A model generated the notes under the pieces. The model did not search any database, was not told where the DNA came from, and saw nothing but the letters and a program-made list of their open reading frames with translations. A program made the translations under genes and the position numbers. A stretch of 64,000 nt of DNA from Megaustenia siamemsis (Eukaryota > Mollusca > Gastropoda > Stylommatophora > Ariophantidae). Each line of letters begins with the position of its first letter. Position 1 is the stretch's first letter. The DNA lies in NCBI GenBank assembly GCA_032433765.1, contig JAVIAB010000092.1:102512064-102576063 (forward strand), read 5' to 3'. This document shows positions 10,440-21,589 of the stretch, piece after piece.

Positions 10440-10665
10440 CTAAGGGCCCATAAATACATGTATACATACACAGATGCGTGTATACATATGTACACGTGCA
10501 AGAAGAAGTGCACATACTAATACATATCAACATACACATACATATACACACACATACATGTGTATGCATACAAGCAAGAGCACATATACATGCATGTATA
10601 TGCGTATACATATATATACACCAATACCCGTGCCTATGGACACATACATGCATGTGCACGTCCAT
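10440..10665. repeat. TATG/CATA-rich simple sequence in left-arm 3' region
   Basis: Imperfect ACATACA and ATGTATA units lie between the ORF and the hammerhead-like end. The mirror copy is at 15378-15600 in the other arm. It creates several spurious open frames on both strands. Confidence 0.8.
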
Positions 10666-10975
10666 ACGGGGACAATCGTATGTGTGGAAGGGTTCAAACC
10701 GGGGTCAGTGTGCAAACTCGAAGGAGAAAGAATAGAACAGTGGAATGACAGGTATTCAAAAGATGGAAAGAGTGAGATGTATGAGGGTGTGGTGCAATAA
10801 AAACATATGAGGGCTAAGTAGCGCAAAAAAAAGGTATATAGGAGAACACCGAAGTGCCTCAACGGGGACTAGTGGAGAAGAACTAAGAATAGCGTGGCAT
10901 AGTAGATAGACTAAAGAGCCACCACATGGGTGGTAGAGAGGGCTATGCAAGAGGGAAGGAGCAGCCGAAAGGAAA

Positions 10976-12914
10976 CTATGTGTATGAGTGTGATACATTC
11001 ATGCCTCGTGGGGTCAGCGAACCATACTGGACTATGAGGCGATTTTCCAAAGTATAGCGGCTGCGGTCGCCAGAGTGACAGAGGACAATACCAGTGACAC
11101 GGATGTCGTCTTTGCCCTTGTGATCTGGGGAGTTGAAATGGGAAGACACTGGAGTGCCAGTATTCTGTTGGACATCACGTAGATGTTCACAAAATCTTTC
11201 CGCTAATCTTCTACCAGACTCGCCTATATAGGTCATGTGGCATCGTTGGCATATAATGGCATAAATGATGTTGCGGGACACACATGTGAAGCCATGCTTG
11301 ATCTCGAACCGTCCATTGGGGAATAAGACCGAGTCAGTAGGGAGCACATAGGCACAGGTGATACAGTTACGACCACAAGGGGCCGTACCGAAGTGTTGAG
11401 GGTAGGAGCGAGGGAGACGGCTCCTAACCAGAATGTCACCCAAATTCCTGTCGCGCTTGAAGGCGATCATCGGGGGATCACTAAAAAGTAGACGGGTAGT
11501 GGGATCAGAGAGGAGAATGGAACGGTAGCGGTTGAGTATCCTCACAGCTGCTAAGTTGTGAGGATGATATGTGAGGGTGAGTATAGTTCTCTCAGAAGGG
11601 GGGCGGTTGGAAGGGGTGAGTGCCTCGGGACGAGAGATAAGGAGGACCCGCTTGAGGGCAGACTGGAGGATCGAGTCTGGATAAAGCCGGCGGCTGAAGA
11701 AACCTAACATGAGGTGAGCCTGTCGGAGGAAATCTTGGTCATCCTGGCAGATGCGACGGAGACGCAATAACTGTGAGAATGGAATAGAGTCGCGACAAGA
11801 AGGTGAATGGGATGAAGTATAGAGAAGGTAGCAGTGGGCGTCTGTGGGTTTATAGAAAACCGAGGTGTGGAGGCCAGAAGTACCCAAAGAAACAATAAGA
11901 TCTAGGAAGGTGACAGAGGAAGTGGATATACAAGATGTGATCTTGATAGCTTTGTGATAGCTACCAATATAGTCGATAAACCTGGAGAGGTCATCCTCAG
12001 GTAGATCAGTGAGTCCGAAGCAGTCATCAATGTACCGAAGGTATATGATGGGGAGAGGACCTTGATAAGAATTGAGAATTTGGTACTCCAGGTAACCCAT
12101 GAATAGGCAAGCATAGCTAGGGCCCATCTTGGTGCCCATGGCTACTCCACTGACCTGGTCATAGAAGTTACCATTAAACTCAAAGGTGTTGAGGTTGAGT
12201 ACAAGCTCAGTGAGGCGGAGAAGAGTTGCAGTATCAACAGAGGGGTGTTGTCTCTGGTCAAGAAAGAAACGTAGAGCCAGGAGGCCGTCGGAGTGAGGTA
12301 TAGAGGTAGCAAACATCAAGGGTAAAAAGTCGGTATGAGCGACCTCGGGAGAGAGAGATGGAAGAGAAGATACTCAATGCATGGTTAGTGTCCTTGACAT
12401 ATGAGGGAAGACTAACGACCATAGGCTGGAAGACACTGTCTAGATAGTCAGATATGTGTTCAGTCGGGCAAGCACACGCTGACACGATGGGGCGTCCTGG
12501 ATTGTCGATTTTGTGAATTTTGGGGAGCATGTAGAAAGATGGTTTCCCAAGACCACTATTATGAATAATGAGGCGGGACGCGCTAGGAGGGAGCCGGTTG
12601 GTTCGGATCAGTTCCTTGATGGTAGATTTGACCTGCTTATTGTAGAGGACAGTGGCGTCGTCAGGGCGGGGTTTATAAAAAGTGGTATTGGATAGCTGTT
12701 TGTTGCCCTCAGAAATATATAAGTCTTTGCGCCAAACTACCACCGCTCCCCCCTTGTCTGCCGGTTTGATAACAATGTCCTCCCGGCGGCGGAGATTTGA
12801 AAGGGCCCGAAAGCTCAGAGGGAGATAGATTAGAGCGGTGAAGTTTTCTAGGGCACAGTTGTTGTATCTCACGTGATTTAGTTTTCTGCATACCCCCCGA
12901 CCTCCACCTCTCAC
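10976..12914 (-). pseudogene. Penelope-like reverse transcriptase/GIY-YIG polyprotein, left arm, frame-broken
   Basis: Two minus frames overlap: 12914-12258 and 12319-10976. In order: KPADKGGAVVVW, LPKIHKIDNPGRPIVS, LFTLDVCYLYTS (motif A), then after a frame break GVAMGTKMGPSYA (motif B), YLRYIDDCF (catalytic YIDD, motif C), VTFLDLIV, a CGRNCITC zinc-knuckle, and YAIICQRCHMTYIGESGR with EHLRD, the GIY-YIG endonuclease. The order is that of Penelope-like elements. The break near 12300 fits loss of one 8-base unit of a short repeat. The N-terminal domain is missing because the arm is cut near 12876; the first residues of the upper frame come from the junction. It cannot encode a full protein as read. 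Confidence 0.9.
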
Positions 12915-12927
12915 ATGATGAGAGGTC

Positions 12928-15067
12928 TGTTCTCTCTAAAGGTTTAAAATTTATCCCGCGTCGTCCTTCCAGTGACCACTACAATCTTTGCAAGGACGTC
13001 CATGATTTCCATAGACGTGTGCGCTTGAAGCACCGTTTCTCTGACACTACTGCTACTTCTTCCTCACCCACCCCTGTAGATGAGTTCTCTCGCTTCCACT
13101 CTCGCAAATCAGATTGGACCCCTCAACCCGGCGCATCACAGGCTTTGGATCACTACATAATGTCACCTCACGTGAGATACAACAACTGTGCCCTAGAAAA
13201 CTTCACCGCTCTAATCTATCTCCCTCTGAGCTTCGGGCCCTTTCAAATCTCCGCCGCCGGGAGGACATTGTTATCAAACCGGCAGACAAGGGGGGAGCGG
13301 TGGTAGTTTGGCGCAAAGACTTATATATTTCTGAGGGCAACAAACAGCTATCCAATACCACTTTTTATAAACCCCGCCCTGACGACGCCACTGTCCTCTA
13401 CAATAAGCAGGTCAAATCTACCATCAAGGAACTGATCCGAACCAACCGGCTCCCTCCTAGCGCGTCCCGCCTCATTATTCATAATAGTGGTCTTGGGAAA
13501 CCATCTTTCTACATGCTCCCCAAAATTCACAAAATCGACAATCCAGGACGCCCCATCGTGTCAGCGTGTGCTTGCCCGACTGAACACATATCTGACTATC
13601 TAGACAGTGTCTTCCAGCCTATGGTCGTTAGTCTTCCCTCATATGTCAAGGACACTAACCATGCATTGAGTATCTTCTCTTCCATCTCTCTCTCCCGAGG
13701 TCGCTCATACCGACTTTTTACCCTTGATGTTTGCTACCTCTATACCTCACTCCGACGGCCTCCTGGCTCTACGTTTCTTTCTTGACCAGAGACAACACCC
13801 CTCTGTTGATACTGCAACTCTTCTCCGCCTCACTGAGCTTGTACTCAACCTCAACACCTTTGAGTTTAATGGTAACTTCTATGACCAGGTCAGTGGAGTA
13901 GCCATGGGCACCAAGATTGGCCCTAGCTATGCTTGCCTATTCATGGGTTACCTGGAGTACCAAATTCTCAATTCTTATCAAGGTCCTCTCCCCATCATAT
14001 ACCTTCGGTACATTGATGACTGCTTCGGACTCACTGATCTACCTGAGGATGACCTCTCCAGGTTTATCGACTATATTGGTAGCTATCACAAAGCTATCAA
14101 GATCACATCTTGTATATCCACTTCCTCTGTCACCTTCCTAGATCTTATTGTTTCTTTGGGTACTTCTGGCCTCCACACCTCGGTTTTCTATAAACCCACA
14201 GACGCCCACTGCTACCTTCTCTATACTTCATCCCATTCACCTTCTTGTCGCGACTCTATTCCATTCTCACAGTTATTGCGTCTCCGTCGCATCTGCCAGG
14301 ATGACCAAGATTTCCTCCGACAGGCTCACCTCATGTTAGGTTTCTTCAGCCGCCGGCTTTATCCAGACTCGATCCTCCAGTCTGCCCTCAAGCGGGTCCT
14401 CCTTATCTCTCGTCTCGAGGCACTCACCCCTTCCAACCGCCCCCCTTCTGAGAGAACTATACTCACCCTCACATATCATCCTCACAACTTAGCAGCTGTG
14501 AGGATACTCAACCGCAACCGTTCCATTCTCCTCTCTGATCCCACTACCCGTCTACTTTTTAGTGATCCCCCGATGATCGCCTTCAAGCGCGACAGGAATT
14601 TGGGTGACATTCTGGTTAGGAGCCGTCTCCCTCGCTCCTACCCTCAACACTTCGGTACGGCCCCTTGTGGTCGTAACTGTATCACCTGTGCCTATGTGCT
14701 CCCTACTGACTCGGTCTTATTCCCCAATGGACGGTTCGAGATCAAGCATGGCTTCACATGTGTGTCCCGCAACATCATTTATGCCATTATATGCCAACGA
14801 TGCCACATGACCTATATAGGCGAGTCTGGTAGAAGATTAGCGGAAAGATTTTGTGAACATCTACGTGATGTCCAACAGAATACTGGCACTCCAGTGTCTT
14901 CCCATTTCAACTCCCCAGATCACAAGGGCAAAGACGACATCCGTGTCACTGGTATTGTCCTCTGTCACTCTGGCGACCGCAGCCGCTATACTTTGGAAAA
15001 TCGCCTCATAGTCCAGTATGGTTCGCTGACCCCACGAGGCATGAATGTATCACACTCATACACATAG
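12928..15067 (+). pseudogene. Penelope-like reverse transcriptase/GIY-YIG polyprotein, right arm, frame-broken
   Basis: This longer copy keeps the N-terminus (VLSKGLKFIP near 12928, a Penelope-family signature, then SDWTPQPGASQALDHYI). It changes frame near 13168 at CACGTGAG, reads to 13785, and changes again near 13740 to the frame 13724-15067. The domain order matches the left arm: LPKIHK, motif A, GVAMGTKIGPSYA, YLRYIDDCF, CGRNCITC, then GIY-YIG with TYIGESGR. In the main ORF I see only three residue differences from the left arm (M/I, P/L, Y/N). The second break is at the same place as in the left arm, so both come from one defective template or one was copied from the other. Confidence 0.9.
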
Positions 15068-15377
15068 TTTCCTTTCGGCTGCTCCTTCCCTCTTGCATAG
15101 CCCTCTCTACCACCCATGTGGTGGCTCTTTAGTCTATCTACTATGCCACGCTATTCTTAGTTCTTCTCCACTAGTCCCCGTTGAGGCACTTCGGTGTTCT
15201 CCTATATACCTTTTTTTTGCGCTACTTAGCCCTCATATGTTTTTATTGCACCACACCCTCATACATCTCACTCTTTCCATCTTTTGAATACCTGTCATTC
15301 CACTGTTCTATTCTTTCTCCTTCGAGTTTGCACACTGACCCCGGTTTGAACCCTTCCACACATACGATTGTCCCCGT

Positions 15378-15600
15378 ATGGACGTGCACATGCATGTATG
15401 TGTCCATAGGCACGGGTATTGGTGTATATATATGTATACGCATATACATGCATGTATATGTGCTCTTGCTTGTATGCATACACATGTATGTGTGTGTATA
15501 TGTATGTGTATGTTGATATGTATTAGTATGTGCACTTCTTCTTGCACGTGTACATATGTATACACGCATCTGTGTATGTATACATGTATTTATGGGCCCT
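15378..15600. repeat. TATG/CATA-rich simple sequence in right-arm 3' region
   Basis: Mirror image of 10440-10665, between the GIY-YIG ORF and the terminal motif. Confidence 0.8.
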
Positions 15601-15876
15601 TAGATACTTTCAGATATTGCCTGTGCCTTTGTAGTCGACGTACCTAGATAGCGTTCCCCCACTCGTGTATTTTTAGAACCCTTCACCTCTGACCACAGGG
15701 TATAAATTACAGCTACACCCGTGAGAAATTCCTTTCATAGCCTGACCACTGTCCACGACACACAGGGAAGTCAACATATTTCGATTATTTTGTTTTTGAT
15801 GTTCCATTACTAGTTAGCTATGTAGGATTAGTTTTATTTATTCACATATCTGTGTGTGTATGTTGTTTGTTTGTTC

Positions 15877-15905
15877 CTGCAGAAGGCCTATTGGGCCGAA
15901 ACGTC
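15877..15905 (+). ncRNA. Hammerhead-like motif, right arm
   Basis: CTGCAGA at 15877-15883, GGCC/GGCC stem II with a TATTG loop at 15885-15897, GAAA at 15898-15901, CGTC after it. Same layout as the left arm and the fragments at 6631 and 52604. The fourth base of the CUGANGA box is C rather than A. Confidence 0.45.
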
Positions 15906-16044
15906 GTTCGAATCTGTGTCGTCTATTAATCACGTAAAGCTTCTAACATACCATTTTTTTTTTTTTTTTCAATTTTTCCTCGAATTCAGCTTTACTGCAG
16001 CTTCGCATTTTTATGCATTCATTTGCATTTCTTTGCCTTAACCC

Positions 16045-16839
16045 CTGTTTTCCATGCCATGACACCAAGCTATCCAGTATTTTCTCTTTCTGTCGCCCAC
16101 GATCTCTCTTTCTCTTTATTTTGCCAGTTGTAACCAAGTATTCCAACTTTCCTCTTCTTATGATGTGCCCGAAAAATGTTGATTGCATCTTTCTGATGTT
16201 TTTTTAAGAGCTCCCTTTTTGTGTTGGCCTCTTTGAGAACTTCCTCATTGGTCGTTTTAGCTGTCCAGGGAACTTTCAACATTCTTCTGAGAAATCCCAT
16301 CTCTGTGGCCTCTAATCGTCTTTTCATTTGTTTGTCTACTGTCCATGATTCGCTTCCATATGTCAGAATTGGTTCTATATAGCACAGATGAACTCACTTT
16401 CTCATTTTTATTGACATGCATAAGATATTTTTCATTTTCTGAAATGCTATTTTGGCCTGAGCTATTCTACTTTTTATTTCTGTGGTGCATCTCCCATCTG
16501 ATGTTATTATTGTGCCCAAGTATTTGAAACGTTGCACTTGTTTCAGATTTGTCTCGTTTATTTTTATGCTGCATGATGGTGGTGATTGTTTCTTCGATAA
16601 AACCATTACTTCTGTTTTCTTACTATTCAGACTGAGACCTTTCTTGTTGCTTTCTTCTACTATTATGTCTATCATTTCTTGTAGTTCATCTGTCTCTGCT
16701 ATTAAGACTATGTCATCCGCATATTATTTATGTTGTGACAGTTGACTTCAATTCCTTTTTTGTCTGCTATTGATCTTATAATATATTCGCTGTAAAGTGA
16801 AAACAAGCGATTTGTTTTCACTTTACAGCGAATATATTA
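16045..16839 (-). mobile_element. LINE-A, 5'-truncated body right of the Penelope insertion
   Basis: Minus frames read, from right to left: the reverse transcriptase end (ADDIVLIAETDELQEM, then EESNKKGLSLNSKKTEVMV), KYLGTIITSDGRC, RRLEATEMGFLRRMLKVPW, then RDRGRQKE. Frame breaks are present. Its 5' end at about 16804 runs into a hairpin. Confidence 0.85.
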
Positions 16840-16845
16840 TAAGAT
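16773..16845. repeat. Perfect 32-bp inverted repeat at the LINE-A 5' end
   Basis: Arms 16773-16804 and 16814-16845 are exact reverse complements around the 9-base loop AAGCGATTT. The left arm is LINE-A coding sequence. The right arm ends in TAAGAT, which overlaps the target duplication TAAGATTAAT. This fits snap-back priming of the cDNA end and microhomology joining. Confidence 0.9.
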
Positions 16846-16849
16846 TAAT

Positions 16850-18497
16850 GTCAAGTGTCATTAAAACATTAAAAGAGCGAGCTTATGAAGAGAGAGTAAT
16901 TATTTTCTCTTGAAACCAAAACCTTTCAAAAAGTTGTATATTTAAAAAAGCAGCACCGAGTAGAGCCCTTCATTTCCTCATTTTGAGGTCTACACAATGA
17001 AGACATGAACGCCTCTCAACTCCGTAACAGGGTGACATCAGTTATTGATACATCGAAGCGATCACGGGGAAGCTGGTAAATGCTAACATATGTCTTAGGC
17101 CTGAGAATTTGAACCACGAAAGTGGTAGTCAGCGCTGCATAATACAGTGGTGGCCAGATATACCAGGTAAGCAATCGAGGGTGACATCCAATCTTCTCGA
17201 GGGGCCTTCCTTGCCAAAAGATGATTAGTCGTGGCGAAGTGCCATCAGTCGTTCCTCGACTGTTAACTTATTCACAAACCGCTTAATGAGACAACAGTTT
17301 AGTAGTAAAGCCAGCCCGGACCTCCGAGAAAGAAGCGGAACAGCCGCCATTCTGTTACGCGTTTCCCGCTATTTTTTCATCTCGCAATTTAAGTCGATCT
17401 TGTTTCCTATAGGAGTACTCGATGATTACCCAGCGTTGCTCTCCCTCAGGGGCGTTCTACCGTTTTTGCAAGTCTTAGTATATTTGTGTGACCCTTGGTT
17501 AAACCACAACCAATTATAGGTTTACTAAAGCCCGCGTGCTAAAAAGGATCACCTAAAGCTTGTGCCATTTTCTGCGGCGGTGATTGTAGATAAAATGACC
17601 GCAGCTGTCTATAACAGCTCGCATGGCTGAAGACGTCACAGGCTTTGGGTGATTTCGAGAAAACCTCAGCTCGCAGGTCTTAATTCTATAGTTGGTCGTG
17701 GTTAACTCATAGCATCCCTAGTTTTTTTTAATAGATGGCTGTGATAAACCACACTCTGTTGATCGCTCTTCCTAGATCCATTGCCACCACATTAACTAGG
17801 TGAGTCGAGTTTATTCTAATTTCGCTAATCGTGAGCACACGTCTGATGTCACTCCGTCTCTTATCAAGATTAGGTCCGATTTTTCTTCACCTATTTACTT
17901 ACTAACATATTGTGTTTCTCCTGTGTATCACGGAAACTGTGCATGTGGCACAGAGACAACATTTGAAACTATACTGTTTCCGGTCTGTACATCACTATTA
18001 TGTTCCATACCTTGTTCTCTAGAACACTAGCTAAGTGACTACTAGCTGACACTCCTGAACGGATTATTATTGATTAGTTCACAGAGTTAATCTTAAAAGT
18101 GTGCAACACGAAATGCCTTTTACTCCAATAACGCAAAGACAAGCTCTATCAAGATGTAGGCATGCTGATTACTATTTCTAAGGCTACCGCCGGAGTTGTG
18201 ACAATCTCCCGTCTACTTCTCAAAATTTACTAACAGCACTACTAGATTAGTCAGACTTGCGACTTATAACGCTCACAGCGATTATCCGATAGAACTTGTT
18301 CATAGAACAGTCACGCAATCTCTAAACCTCAAGCTCTATCAGAGCTTGTCGGTCTTCTGCCACTTCTTCTGCTTTCAGCTTCCTGTGGAACATAGTTCGG
18401 TAGATGAGAGACAGGAGTGGAGAGATGGAGAGAGAGAGAGAGAGAGAGAGGCTGTGCGAAGGAAAGTTGTGCTTGAGACTCTGACAAAGTTGTGCTT
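16850..18497. other. Non-coding, with a GA microsatellite at the end
   Basis: No domain is recognised in the short open frames at 17286-17519 or 17800-18030. A (GA)n run lies at about 18424-18450 next to the following LINE. Confidence 0.5.
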
Positions 18498-18506
18498 GAG
18501 ATCAGT

Positions 18507-19003
18507 GGATACCATCACACTGTAATATACGCGGGAACGAACGCGCAGACAAATTAGCTAAAGAGGGAGGGAGATTACCACAAGAGAACCATCCGCTCAG
18601 TTATGATGAAGCTAAAATCCATCCTCGAAGGTCAGTTCCATGAAAAATGGAAACGAGAACACCCAAAGCATAACGAGAGGGACGGATACCATCAAATATC
18701 AAGGAGGGATCAAGTCATCATATTTCGCCTACGCACTGGCCACAATAGAATGAGAAATCACATGTTCACCAAATTCAAAATAGGTACAACCAGCCTATGC
18801 CACTGTACACTGGACAATATGACTACAAAACATGTTCTACATGATTGCCCTCAGTACACAGACCTGAGAAGAGCAATGTGGTCCACACCCACCTCCCTGG
18901 AAGAGAAACTGTATGGGGCAATCGAATCGCTTAAACAGACAACTGACTTCATGAGAGAGTCTAGAATCCTACTCTGATTGAGTCTTGATCGCAGAGAGAG
19001 AGA
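18507..19003 (+). mobile_element. LINE-H 3' fragment (RNase H end and Cys/His tail)
   Basis: It begins inside the RNase H domain (GNERADKLAKEGGRLPQENHPLSYDEAKSIL, given here as separate short reads GNERADKLAKEGG and ENHPLSYDEAKS). It continues RRDQVIIFRLRTGHNRMRNH and CHCTLDNMTTKHVLHDCPQY, then stops at 18977. A (GA)n tail follows. The short duplication GAGATCAGT at 18498-18506 and 19004-19012 brackets it. Confidence 0.85.
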
Positions 19004-19012
19004 GAGATCAGT

Positions 19013-19767
19013 ACCATTTTATTTTCGTTCTTTTACTGTACACAATAAGTCTTGAACCCGAGGATCGTTAGATTCTATTATGCACTTTCGCATTGGTGAT
19101 TAGCCATGAGCGTCCATGTTTCACAGTCGTATAGGAATGCATAGACAATTACCACTATTGTATGTGATAATCTTTCCTTTGTTACTATGTGGATGATTTT
19201 CCTTTTTCTTATGCTGTGTTTCCATGTACTATATATTGATTATTGTTACAAGATGCACATTATGATGTTGCACAAAAGTTCGATATTTGTTATACTTGAG
19301 TATCACTACAAAGAACTTTCTAGATGCCATAAATTACAACAAAGTAGCCTGTCGTTTCCTTTCATTATTCATCCGACGACTAAAGAAATCTTTGTCGTCC
19401 GCCCTTTAACGACTTAAAGTGATACGTTGTAGTGTAGTTTAGAGTAAATCTATTATTGTTGTGCCTTTCGACCCACAACATTTGACTTTATCGTGCTGTT
19501 TTGAGAACCTGGTTGCCTCCCATCTCGACCTCTACTCAGACCAGACTAGTTAATTTTTTTTTTCCCCTAGGGTCATCCAGAAGAGACCAATTAGGAACTG
19601 GATAGGTCAGGTTCACTGATACTGGTGTAGTTAATTATAGGTCGTTGACAGTTTTCACAGCTGATAATGAGGCGCGGCCTTCGTCTCAAAAAAGTAATGT
19701 TTATACATTTTAGTTCGACACATCCGACTTCGTGATGGTAATTTCTGAGATGAGACTTGTCTTCCAT
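19013..19767. other. Non-coding, no gene recognised
   Basis: The small open frame at 19187-19417 shows no family motif. AT-rich single-copy-looking sequence. Confidence 0.45.
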
Positions 19768-19781
19768 CCTTGATCCTTAAT

Positions 19782-20044
19782 AAAAAAAAAAATAAAAGTA
19801 AAGTACCCCGTCACGCCAAGTGGCGGATTGCGAATATGGTGTTAGTGACCATACATTTTACAGTTCTTCGGCGCATGATTTTTTGGGGTAATTTGGTCGG
19901 TTTTACGCCTTTGCCGCTTTACCTTCCCAGAAATAAATTCGGTACCCATTAAAGGCTGGGTGAATCGGAAGCCGTCGGTTGGGATCGAACCCGACCTCTT
20001 GTCCTTTGTAGTCCAGTTCATTAACCACTGAGCTATCGCGGTTC
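19782..20044 (-). mobile_element. SINE-1 copy with 14-bp target duplication
   Basis: Minus-strand tRNA-like head at the right (TAGCTCAGTGGTTAA), body and TACTTTACTTTTA tail at the left, next to an A-rich stretch. CCTTGATCCTTAAT occurs at 19768-19781 and 20045-20058. Confidence 0.92.
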
Positions 20045-20058
20045 CCTTGATCCTTAAT

Positions 20059-21063
20059 CACTTTACCAAATTGTTTTCCTTTTTTCGAGACCACCACGAA
20101 CATTTGAGGTAAGGTCTCAGCCTTCTATAGTTCGCTGATCTTGACCCTAGTAATCAACTGTATATTACTGGCTACTGATGTCTAACTGCGGTAGGGCGCA
20201 TTGAAAGTGTGTAGGTATTTTTTTAAAATAACATTCTGAAGTTGCAAACAGTTAATGTGTACTGCGTCAAATTGACTGCTGTCGCAATCGAAGACGCTAG
20301 TTTGTATCTTTAACGTTTATTTTTAAAGCCTCATTCAGCGCATTCTTAAAGACGTGTCTTAAAAAACGTTAATTGAGTGACCTGATTACGTCAAAGAAGT
20401 TTATCAATACGTGGCTTAACAGAATTTCCGAAAAGTGATTGCTCTTTATTGATCCGACTGCTTTGACTTAGAATATGATGGTGCGGTTAAAAGACATGAG
20501 AAAAAGCCGTGGTTATTGATTGATCCATTGCACAATAAATAAGTAGCGAGGAAATTGTAAAGTGCCGTGTAATGTGAGTGTTTAACCAGAGCATTCAGTA
20601 GCTTGCAAATGTAGAGATATTGAGGCCACACAGTGGGGAAAATCGTGTATGACTCAGCATTTTTCGCCGACACTCTCAATATCCTGTTGACTGTCTTACC
20701 CGCTTAAACTCTGCGAGTAAAGTAAAAATGTTAAAGGGAAAAAAATATATACATACACCTGTGTTTATTTATTTTTCTTTTCGCATTCCAGATAACTGTC
20801 ACGTACAAATTATGCCTATATTTGTTTCCTTGTTACGTCCAGCTTTACTACGCCATATTACGCATTTGTGTCCATCTATGCTTTGAAAGTGTTCCGCTTG
20901 GTTGACTTTACATTTGTCTGTGCTGGGAAGTCAAGTTCAATACCAACGAAACCACTCCCTCGTTTACTGGGTTTTGCAACAAGATTAGATGCAAATAATA
21001 ATAAATGGATATTATTATAGAGGAAGCTTCCGAGGCGATCAATCAGTTAATAATTTCAGAGGA
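20059..21063. other. Non-coding, no gene recognised
   Basis: No supported coding frame. Some T-rich runs; no repeat family recognised. Confidence 0.45.
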
Positions 21064-21388
21064 GGAGGTATGTTTACAGCACTCGAAAAAATTGCAAATA
21101 ATCAACAACAGAAGAAAAAAACAAAGAACAATGTATGGTCCGAAGCAGGATCAAACCCGTACTCCTTGGCACAGCGCCTTGCCACGAGAAACCAAACGCT
21201 TGGGCACACGGCCAACTCAGCTAACATTTTGGTTTCTGAGTGTTTGGTTTTCTCGTGGCAAGGCGCTGTGCCAAGGAATACAGGTTCGATCCTGCTTCGG
21301 GCCATACATTGTTCTTTGTGTTTTTTCTTTTCTGTTGTTGATTATTTGTGATTTTTTTCCCCGAATGCTGTAAATATACTTCCTCCTG
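21064..21388. mobile_element. Fold-back pair of a third tRNA-derived repeat
   Basis: Arms at about 21064-21205 and 21235-21388 are imperfect reverse complements over about 140 bases, with a short centre. Each arm contains GGCACAGCGCCTTGCCACGA and a box-B-like GGTTCGATCC or its variant. The centre holds TAGCTGAGTTGG on the minus strand, a good box A. The RNA would form a long hairpin. Confidence 0.75.
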
Positions 21389-21589
21389 TAAAATGATTCA
21401 CCAACAAGAATAGATCTGATCGTCAGAAATTTTCTCACGGTACAACAATGATTTCCTCCCTATACGTTTCGTTCGTGCTAGACCAATGATTCCCATATTT
21501 ATCGAGTTGTAGTTTCCTTAATTCTATAAATGTATCTTCCCCCTTCACGCTACTTCCATCTTGTCCAACTACAACCATCCTCACATCTC

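Larger units (their letters stand above)
10061..16044. mobile_element. Palindromic double Penelope-like element inserted as one unit
   Basis: Two Penelope-like copies lie head to head: left arm 10061-12876 (minus) and right arm 12877-16044 (plus). Bases 10061-12876 and about 13163-15978 are almost identical inverted copies, separated by an asymmetric spacer of about 290 bases belonging to the right copy. The composite is bounded by CTGTTTTCCATG at 10049-10060 and 16045-16056, which is LINE-A sequence duplicated on insertion. Each arm carries reverse transcriptase, Zn-binding and GIY-YIG endonuclease domains and ends in a hammerhead-like motif. The right copy keeps a 67-base terminal block after the T-run that the left lacks. 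Confidence 0.92.

Noticed and set aside
10396..10862. Several Tyr/His/Cys-rich open frames on both strands
   Set aside because: All come from the ACATACA simple sequence in the Penelope 3' region and are mirrored exactly in the other arm.
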